This document shows, one piece after another, positions 57,992 through 64,000 of a stretch of DNA of 64,000 nt. Location of the stretch: NCBI GenBank assembly GCA_028875725.1, contig JAPPCR010000006.1:1247786-1311785 (forward strand), read 5' to 3'. Position numbers and translations under genes: made by a program. The notes below the pieces were generated by a model that did no database searches, was not told the DNA's origin, and worked only from the letters and a program-made list of their open reading frames with translations. The stretch's first letter is position 1; each line of letters opens with the position of its first letter. This DNA comes from Acidobacteriota bacterium. Its GTDB lineage: Bacteria; Acidobacteriota; Thermoanaerobaculia; Multivoradales; Multivoraceae.

Positions 57992-60644
57992 CGGTTCCTC
58001 CTTGCGCCGTGGGGTTCGGCTAGCCGCGGTTGCGCTGCTTCTCGCAGGCTTCGCGGGGCCCAGTTCGCTGAGGGCCCAGCAGGTTGAGGACCGGGCGGCG
58101 TCGCAGGCGGACGAGCGGGACGCCGCGGCAGAGGGCGGCCACGACGATCACGACGAAGCCGAGTCGGAGGAACCGGCCGCGCATGTCGACGAGGAGATCG
58201 TCGTAACGGGCAGTCGGGCGCGGGAGCGTTCGGTGACGAAGTCGATGGTGCCCGTGGACGTGATCTCCGCGGAGCACGTGGCGCATCAGGGAGAGACGAA
58301 CCTCGACCAGCTTCTGCGCACCGTGGTGCCGTCGCTGAACATCAGTTCGATCAGCGGCGACGCGGCGACCATCGTGCGGCCGACGAACCTGCGCGGCCTG
58401 GCGCCCGATCACACGCTGGTGCTGGTGAACGGCAAGCGGCGGCACCGCGGCGCCGTGATCCTGTGGTCGCGGATCGGCGTCTCTCACGGCGCCCAGGGAC
58501 CGGACCTGTCCGCGATTCCGGCCATCGCGCTTCGCCAGGTCGAGGTCCTTAGGGACGGCGCTTCGGCGCAGTACGGCTCGGATGCGATCGCGGGGATCAT
58601 GAACTTCCTGCTCAGCGATGCGCGTTCCGGCGGTTCGTTCGAGGTGCTGACCGGCCTGTACGACGCGGGCGACGGCGAGTCCGTCACCGTGGCCGGCAAC
58701 ATCGGCCTGCCCTGGGGCGAGGCCGGCTTCGCGAATGTGAGCCTCGAGTACGGCGGTTCGAATCCGACCAACCGCTCCATGCAGCGAGCCGACGCGACGG
58801 CCCTGGTCGCCGCGGGGAACACTCACGTGGCCGATCCTGCTCAGAGGTGGGGCAAGGCCGAGGTCGACGACGACGTGAAGCTCTGGATCAACTTCGGCCG
58901 GCCGCTGGGAAGCGGCGGCGCCACGCAGTTCTACGGCTGGGCGAACCACGCGGACCGCAACGTGACGGCGAGGAACTTCTTCTTCCGCAACCCGAACACC
59001 CGGGACGCGGTCTACAGCGGCGACGGCGGTGCGACGCTGCTGATCGGCGACGCCCTGGACGCGGCCGACGGGACGCCGGACGGCTCGGCCGGGTGCCCGG
59101 TCGTCGCGGTGACGGACGCGCTTCCGGACCGGGACGCGTTGGGACGCGTCTTCGACGATCCGAACTGCTTCAGCTTTCAGGAGCTCTTTCCGGGCGGCTT
59201 TCAGCCGGTGTTCGGCGGCGACCGCGTGGATTCGTCACTCGTCCTCGGCGTTCGCGGATTCACCGCCTCCGGGACCGGCTGGGACCTGAGCGTCAGCGCC
59301 GGCCGGAACGAGATCGACTTCCTGCTGTTCGACAGCGTGAACGCGTCGCTCGGGCCGCTCAGCCCGACCTCCTTCAAACCCGGCCTCTACGGCCAGCGGG
59401 ACGTGAGCGCGAACCTCGATCTGCTGCGCCAGCTCGGCGAGCGGCTCCATCTGGCTGGCGGCCTGGAGTGGCGCGAGGAGCGCTTCGAGATCGGCCTCGG
59501 CGACCCCGATTCCTGGCGGATCGGTCCCTATGCCCGCCAGGGATTCAGTTCCGGTTCGAACGGCTTCCCCGGGTTCAGCCCGGTGGCGGCGGGTGCCTGG
59601 ACCCGTTCCAACGCGGCGGTCTACGGCGACCTGGAGTACGGACCGCCGGACGAATCCTGGAATCTGGGGCTCGCGGTGCGCCTGGAGGACTACGAGGACT
59701 TCGGCTCGACCCTCAACGGCAAGATCGCGGGACGCCGTCAGGTTTCGGCGGCTCTCGCCCTGCGCGCGAGTGCGTCGACGGGCTTCCGGGCGCCGACGCC
59801 CGGCCAGCAGAACGCGTTCAACGTCTCGACGCAGTGGGACGCGGAGCGCTTCGAGCTCGTCAACAACGGCACGATCCCGCCGGCCTCCAGGGTCGCCGAG
59901 CTGCGCGGCGGCAAGGCCCTCGACGCGGAGAAGTCGGTCAACCTGGCCGCCGGCGCGATCTTCGAGCGCGGGCCGTTGACGCTCACGGCGGACGTGTTCC
60001 GCGTTGACGTGAGCGATCGGCTGGGAGTCACCGGGCTGTTCGCGCTTCAGTCCTTCGAGGTGGAGCAACTGCTGGCGGAAGGCATCACGAGCGCCGCCAA
60101 CATCACGAACTTCCGCTTCTTCGCCAACGACTTCGAGACCCGCACGGAGGGTGTGGACCTGGTCGTCACCTGGCGGCCGCCGCAGGCCGGCGGACGAACG
60201 ACGCTAGACCTGGCGCTCAACGTGACCTCGACCGAGGTCGTGGACTTCAACCCGCTGACCCTGGACCGGCAGCGCATCCGCGAACTGGAGGAGGCCTTGC
60301 CGGGAGTGCGCTGGAACGCGACGCTCCACCACGAACTGGGCCGGCACACCTCGGCCCGGCGGCCGGTCGAACTGCTCGCCCGGCTCGGTTACTACGACGG
60401 CTGGTACGACCCGTTCATCCCCGTCGACTTCAGCGGCGTGTACCTGCTGGACCTGGAGGTCGGCATCCCGTTGCCGGCCGGAGCCCGCCTGGCGATCGGC
60501 GCTCGCAACGCCCTGGGCGAGACCGGCGACGGCAATCCGACGCCGACGCTGCTGGGTAACCCGCACAGCACCCGCGCGCCATTCGACGTCAGCGGGGCGT
60601 ACTACTACTCCAGGCTGCAGTACCGCTGGGGCCGCGGGAACTGA
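57981..60644 (+). CDS. TonB-dependent outer membrane receptor
   Basis: The 887-residue receptor has a signal peptide and a His/Asp/Glu-rich linker (AEGGHDDHDEAESEEPAAHVDE). A TonB box-like EEIVVTGSRARERSV and the plug domain (SMVPVDVISAEHV, NLRGLAPDHTLVLVNGKRRH, RDGASAQYGSDAIAGIMNF) follow, with a C-terminal beta-barrel (SGAYYYSRLQYRW). It imports a bulky or scarce substrate using TonB-ExbBD. The acidic, His-rich linker could bind metal. It starts at ATG 57981 within the esterase gene end, so it is cotranscribed with the esterase and perhaps the quinoprotein. Confidence 0.85.
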   Translation: MEADGSSLRRGVRLAAVALLLAGFAGPSSLRAQQVEDRAASQADERDAAAEGGHDDHDEAESEEPAAHVDEEIVVTGSRARERSVTKSMVPVDVISAEHVAHQGETNLDQLLRTVVPSLNISSISGDAATIVRPTNLRGLAPDHTLVLVNGKRRHRGAVILWSRIGVSHGAQGPDLSAIPAIALRQVEVLRDGASAQYGSDAIAGIMNFLLSDARSGGSFEVLTGLYDAGDGESVTVAGNIGLPWGEAGFANVSLEYGGSNPTNRSMQRADATALVAAGNTHVADPAQRWGKAEVDDDVKLWINFGRPLGSGGATQFYGWANHADRNVTARNFFFRNPNTRDAVYSGDGGATLLIGDALDAADGTPDGSAGCPVVAVTDALPDRDALGRVFDDPNCFSFQELFPGGFQPVFGGDRVDSSLVLGVRGFTASGTGWDLSVSAGRNEIDFLLFDSVNASLGPLSPTSFKPGLYGQRDVSANLDLLRQLGERLHLAGGLEWREERFEIGLGDPDSWRIGPYARQGFSSGSNGFPGFSPVAAGAWTRSNAAVYGDLEYGPPDESWNLGLAVRLEDYEDFGSTLNGKIAGRRQVSAALALRASASTGFRAPTPGQQNAFNVSTQWDAERFELVNNGTIPPASRVAELRGGKALDAEKSVNLAAGAIFERGPLTLTADVFRVDVSDRLGVTGLFALQSFEVEQLLAEGITSAANITNFRFFANDFETRTEGVDLVVTWRPPQAGGRTTLDLALNVTSTEVVDFNPLTLDRQRIRELEEALPGVRWNATLHHELGRHTSARRPVELLARLGYYDGWYDPFIPVDFSGVYLLDLEVGIPLPAGARLAIGARNALGETGDGNPTPTLLGNPHSTRAPFDVSGAYYYSRLQYRWGRGN

Positions 60645-60657
60645 GTGGCTCGAGCCT

Positions 60658-63600
60658 TCAGGCCTGAACCCGAGAGCTCTGCATCGCCGGAGCGGTCTGC
60701 GGAAGGTGCATCCCGGCCTTCCGGGCCGCCTTCCTGCGGCCACGAATCGCTCGTCGCCGTTCCCGGCCGCGCTCGACCAGGAGGTAGAGCGAGGGCACGA
60801 AGATCAGCGTGATCAGGGTCGATGCGAGCAGGCCTCCGACGACGACCCGCGCCAGGGGCGCCTGCAGTTCGGATCCCTCGCCGATTCCCAGCGTCAGCGG
60901 CAGCAGGCCGAGCGCGGTGGTCAGGGTCGTCATCAGGATCGGCCGCAGGCGGCGGCGCGATCCACGGATCAGCGCTTCGCGGAGCGTGCAGCCGACCTCC
61001 CGGCGCATTCGGTTCACGTTGTCGACCAGGACGATCGCGTTGTTGACCACGATCCCGACCAGGACGACCAGGCCGAGGAAGGAGTTCATGTTCAGCGTCG
61101 TGCCGGTGACCGCCAGGGTCAGGAGCACGCCGAGCAGCGAGAACGGCACCGCGGTCATGATGACCAGGGGCTGGACCAGGGACTCGAACTGGACCGCCAT
61201 CACCGTGTAGACGAGGAAGACCGCGAGCAGTACGCCGATCAAGAGCTCCACGAAGACCTGGCGCTGCTCTTCCAACTCGCCGCCCATCTCGACGGTGAAG
61301 CCGTAGGGCGTCTCGACTCGCGCCAGGGCGGCTTCGACTTCGCTCGCCACGTCGCTGAACCGCCTGCCGTCGATGCCGGCGAAAACCTGCATGTAGCGCT
61401 CCTGGTTCTCGCGGTTGATCGACAGGGGGCCCTCGCCGGGATTGATGCTGGCGACCGAACCCAGAGGCACGATGTCGCCGCGCGGAGTTACGATGGGTAG
61501 TTGAGGCAACTGCTCGATGCGCAACCGGTCCTCCGGCTGGAGCTGGACCCGAATGTCGAACTCGTCGCCCTGGTCGCGGAACTTCGTGGCCACGCGTCCC
61601 AGGACGTAGTGCTCGACGGCGTCGGCGACCTGGCTGCCGTTGAGGCCGAGTTCGGCCAGACGGGCGCGATCGACCCGCAGGGTTCGTTCGAGCTGGCCGG
61701 ACTCGCGGTCGATCCGGGGGTGGACGACTCCGGGGACCGCAGCCATCGCGTCGATCACCCGCTGGGCGAGCTCGTCGCCCTGGTCCAGGTCGTGGCCCCG
61801 GATCTCGACCACCAGCCGCGCGTCCTGGCCCCCGCGCATCATGCGCATCATCATGTTGCTGGAGGAGGCGTAGAGCTGGATCCGGGCCGCCGGCACATCA
61901 TCGATGGCGTGGCGGATCGACGCGAGGATCTCCTCCTGGGCGCGACTCCGATCGGTCAGCGGCGTGAGCAGGATCTCCATCGTGCCCTGGTTGGACTGGG
62001 CGGGTCGCCACCAGCTCTCCGGACCGGCGGTGGTGATCAGGCTGTCGAGCTCTTCGGGTCTGAGCGCGCCGCGAACCCGCGCTTCGATCTCTCTCATCGT
62101 TCCGGTCGTCGTGTCGAGCGGAGCGCCCACGGGCATCTCGACCTGCATGTTGAGCCGGCCCTCGTCGCTCTCGGGCATCAACTCGAGACCGATGATGGGC
62201 ACCAGGGCGAAGGATCCGAGCAGGAGCACGACGGCCGTGGCCATCACCATTCCCGGCTTGCCGAGCGCCCACTCGATCATCCGGCCGTAGGCCATGTCGA
62301 CCGGCCCGAGCGCCGCGACGCACTCGTCCGTCACCTGGCGGCTCTTCGGCACCTCACGCAGCCAGCGGGCGGCGGCGGCCGGAATCAACGTCAGGGCGAC
62401 GAAGAGCGCGCAGAGCAGGGCGAAACTGACCGTGATCGCCAACTGGTTGAAGAAGATGCCGGCGAAACCGGAGATGAAGACGACCGGCAGGAAGACGGCC
62501 ACCGTGGTCAATGTGCCGGCGGCGATCGCCATCGCTACCTCGTTGCTGCCGGCGACCGCAGCGGCGGTGGGGCGATCGCCTTCGTGGAGCCGGCGGTAGA
62601 TGCTCTCGAGCACCACGATCGAACCGTCGACCAGCATGCCGACGCCGAGCGCGATGCCGGCCAGTGAGATCACGTTCAGGGTGAAACCGTTGAAGTACAT
62701 CAGGGCGACCGTGGCCAGCACCGAGATCGGAATCGCGGCGCCGACGATCAACGTCGCCCGCATGTCGCGGAGGAAGAACATCAGCACGAGCACCGCCAGC
62801 GCGGCGCCGAACAGTGCGCCCAGCTGGACGTTGTTCACCGCCTGGCGGATGAACTCGGCGCCGTCCATGAGGATCGTGATCTCGGCGCGGCCGGCGTAGT
62901 CGCGGTTGATCGCGTCGATCTCCCGCTTCAGGCGGTCCACTACCTCGACCGTGTTCGCGCCGGACTGCTTCATCACGTACATCCGCATGCCTGCGGCGCC
63001 GTTGATCCACAGCTCGTTCGTCAGTTCGCGGATGCCGTCGTCGACCCGTCCGACGTCCCGCACCAGGATCGGCCGGCCGTCGCGGATGGCGACGATCGTG
63101 TTCTCGACGTCGACCTTGCGTTCGAACTCGCCGATCGCGCGGATCAGGACCTCCCGGCCGGTCTCCAGCATGTCGCCGGCGGAGACGTTGCGGTTCTCAC
63201 GCGACAGGGCGCTGGTGACCTCGCTCGGCGTGATGCCGAGCGCGGCCATGCGGTCGGCGGCGAGCTGGACCTGGATCTCTCGCACCCGACCGCCCTGGAC
63301 TTCCACCGAAGCGACGCCTGGCAGACGTTCCAGCCGCCGGCTGATCGTCTGCTCGGCCATGTGGCGGACCTGGCGTGCGTCGCCGCTGCCGGACAGGCCA
63401 AGGAAGACGACGGGCATGTCGGAGAGGTTGAACTTGAACAGGGTCGGTTCGGACGCGTCCTCGGGCAGCATGCCGCGCACGAAGTCGAGTTGCTCGCGGA
63501 TGTCGTTTACCACTTCGTTCAGGTCGACGCCCCAGTCGAACTGGGCCTGGATGCTGCTCATCCCCTCGGCGGACATGGAGTTCAACTGGTCGAGGCCGGT

Positions 63601-63822
63601 GACGGAGGAAAGGGCCTGCTCGACCGGCCTGGTGATCAGGGTCTCCATCTCTTCGGGCGCCACGCCCTCGTAGGTCGTCGTGATCGAGATCCGGGGCATG
63701 TCGACTTCGGGCATCAGGTCGACAGCGAGCTGGCGCACCGCGACCAGGCCGATCACGACGACGCAGACGTAGAGCATGGTCACGCCCACCGGGCGGTTGG
63801 CCGAAAGACGGGGGAGGTTCAT
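60658..63822 (-). CDS. HAE1-like RND multidrug transporter
   Basis: The 1054-residue inner membrane pump has RND features: MNLPRLSANRPVGVTMLYVC, then PEVDMPRISITTTYEGVAPEEME, VTGLDQLNSMS, and the TM4 motif GIALGVGMLVDGSIVVLES. The usual HAE1 Asp-Asp pair reads Asp-Gly here. The C-terminal half has VGIVVNNAIVLVDNVNRMR. The adaptor gene ends eight bases upstream, so the two form an operon with the rest outside the window. Substrates could be drugs, lipids or other hydrophobics. ATG 63822 is chosen on family length. Confidence 0.88.
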   Translation of the reverse strand: MNLPRLSANRPVGVTMLYVCVVVIGLVAVRQLAVDLMPEVDMPRISITTTYEGVAPEEMETLITRPVEQALSSVTGLDQLNSMSAEGMSSIQAQFDWGVDLNEVVNDIREQLDFVRGMLPEDASEPTLFKFNLSDMPVVFLGLSGSGDARQVRHMAEQTISRRLERLPGVASVEVQGGRVREIQVQLAADRMAALGITPSEVTSALSRENRNVSAGDMLETGREVLIRAIGEFERKVDVENTIVAIRDGRPILVRDVGRVDDGIRELTNELWINGAAGMRMYVMKQSGANTVEVVDRLKREIDAINRDYAGRAEITILMDGAEFIRQAVNNVQLGALFGAALAVLVLMFFLRDMRATLIVGAAIPISVLATVALMYFNGFTLNVISLAGIALGVGMLVDGSIVVLESIYRRLHEGDRPTAAAVAGSNEVAMAIAAGTLTTVAVFLPVVFISGFAGIFFNQLAITVSFALLCALFVALTLIPAAAARWLREVPKSRQVTDECVAALGPVDMAYGRMIEWALGKPGMVMATAVVLLLGSFALVPIIGLELMPESDEGRLNMQVEMPVGAPLDTTTGTMREIEARVRGALRPEELDSLITTAGPESWWRPAQSNQGTMEILLTPLTDRSRAQEEILASIRHAIDDVPAARIQLYASSSNMMMRMMRGGQDARLVVEIRGHDLDQGDELAQRVIDAMAAVPGVVHPRIDRESGQLERTLRVDRARLAELGLNGSQVADAVEHYVLGRVATKFRDQGDEFDIRVQLQPEDRLRIEQLPQLPIVTPRGDIVPLGSVASINPGEGPLSINRENQERYMQVFAGIDGRRFSDVASEVEAALARVETPYGFTVEMGGELEEQRQVFVELLIGVLLAVFLVYTVMAVQFESLVQPLVIMTAVPFSLLGVLLTLAVTGTTLNMNSFLGLVVLVGIVVNNAIVLVDNVNRMRREVGCTLREALIRGSRRRLRPILMTTLTTALGLLPLTLGIGEGSELQAPLARVVVGGLLASTLITLIFVPSLYLLVERGRERRRAIRGRRKAARKAGMHLPQTAPAMQSSRVQA

Positions 63823-63830
63823 GTTCGGCC

Positions 63831-64000
63831 TCAGAATCCCGCGGCGCCGGTGGGGGAGGGTTCAGACTCGTCGTGGACGACTCGCACGGGCGAGCCGTGT
63901 CCCAACTGGTTGTGGCCCATCGTCAGGACGAGTTCACCGACCTCGATCGGACCGGCGATCGCACTGTACTCGCCGGAGCGGCCCGCGACGGTCACCGCGC
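63831..64000 (-). CDS. RND periplasmic adaptor, C-terminal fragment (5' end outside the window)
   Basis: The frame runs to the right edge and ends in VTVAGRSGEYSAIAGPIEVG, then ELVLTMGHNQLGHGSPVRVV and a short tail ending in GAAGF. This matches the C-terminal membrane-proximal domain of membrane fusion proteins. The stop lies eight bases before the pump ATG. Too little is visible to say more. Confidence 0.6.
   Translation of the reverse strand, partial: AVTVAGRSGEYSAIAGPIEVGELVLTMGHNQLGHGSPVRVVHDESEPSPTGAAGF

Noticed and set aside
60658..63822. RND pump inactivated by loss of the second TM4 Asp
   Set aside because: Asp-Gly and Asp-Asn variants occur in other HAE1-like pumps, and the first Asp is kept, so inactivity cannot be inferred.
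1..64000. CRISPR array, prophage, insertion sequence or secondary-metabolite cluster
   Set aside because: No regularly spaced repeats, no transposase, integrase or phage structural genes, and no PKS/NRPS domains were seen.

Overview
This is a GC-rich (roughly 70% by eye), gene-dense bacterial chromosome segment with about 47 protein genes, one tRNA and no rRNA, CRISPR array, prophage or insertion sequence. The gene mix suggests an Acidobacteriota-type heterotroph, perhaps Thermoanaerobaculia-like. It includes CRTAC1-like FG-GAP proteins paired with TPR lipoproteins, DUF1800/DUF1501 pairs, DUF3604 and DUF418 proteins, sulfatases, several PQQ dehydrogenases and many Tat or lipoprotein exports. 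That assignment is inference; no 16S or ribosomal marker is present.

Layout. 1-2235: the C-terminal part of a sulfatase, a second sulfatase gene gutted by an internal deletion, and a two-domain lipocalin-like lipoprotein. 2232-10018: a Tat-exported alpha/beta hydrolase diverging from a copper/silver-type efflux operon (Cys-rich small exported protein, CusC-, CusB- and CusA-like). 9979-13108: SRAP/YedK DNA-protein crosslink protein, a class C beta-lactamase-like hydrolase and a nucleoside hydrolase flanked by copies of a short palindromic repeat. 13190-19671 (minus): a quinohemoprotein dehydrogenase, an RHH/RelE toxin-antitoxin pair whose leader resembles the dehydrogenase leader, an esterase, a DUF3604 lipoprotein and an unknown lipoprotein. 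19737-22992: tRNA-Thr(CGU), MFS exporter, cytidylate-kinase-like protein, metallo-beta-lactamase-fold hydrolase. 23023-30876 (minus): a one-polypeptide acyl-CoA carboxylase, a YhaN/YhaO (SbcC/SbcD-like) pair and a YHS protein. 30944-40253 (plus): CRTAC1-like and TPR lipoproteins, an extracellular nuclease-like protein, an aldo/keto reductase, DUF1800 and DUF1501. 40254-49382 (minus): a nine-gene run with two quinoproteins, two DUF6644-like membrane proteins, a cytochrome c'-like protein, DUF1330, DUF418, a hydrolase and a small exported protein. 49528-54061: GST, sulfotransferase, exonuclease III, GNAT acetyltransferase and an extended SDR. 54332-60644 (plus): diheme cytochrome c, a quinoprotein with an Asp-x-Asp metal-site signature, an EF-hand esterase and a TonB-dependent receptor. 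60658-64000 (minus): an HAE1-like RND pump and the end of its adaptor.

How the genes work together. Four quinoproteins of different subtypes, three of them with their own or adjacent c-type haem, point to periplasmic oxidation of alcohols or sugars feeding the respiratory chain. Sulfatases, esterases, a TonB receptor and an exported nuclease fit scavenging of organic polymers.

Most notable signals: (i) two genes that appear to start at CTG inside a 4-base CTGA stop/start overlap, one of them exonuclease III, where every downstream start would remove a catalytic residue; (ii) two large inverted-repeat elements (50287-50473 and 54086-54261) sharing ordered loop motifs; (iii) a putative lanthanide-type quinoprotein next to a TonB receptor; (iv) a quinoprotein/DUF6644/cytochrome c' membrane module; (v) duplicated leaders linking a toxin-antitoxin operon to a dehydrogenase; (vi) probable leaderless genes.
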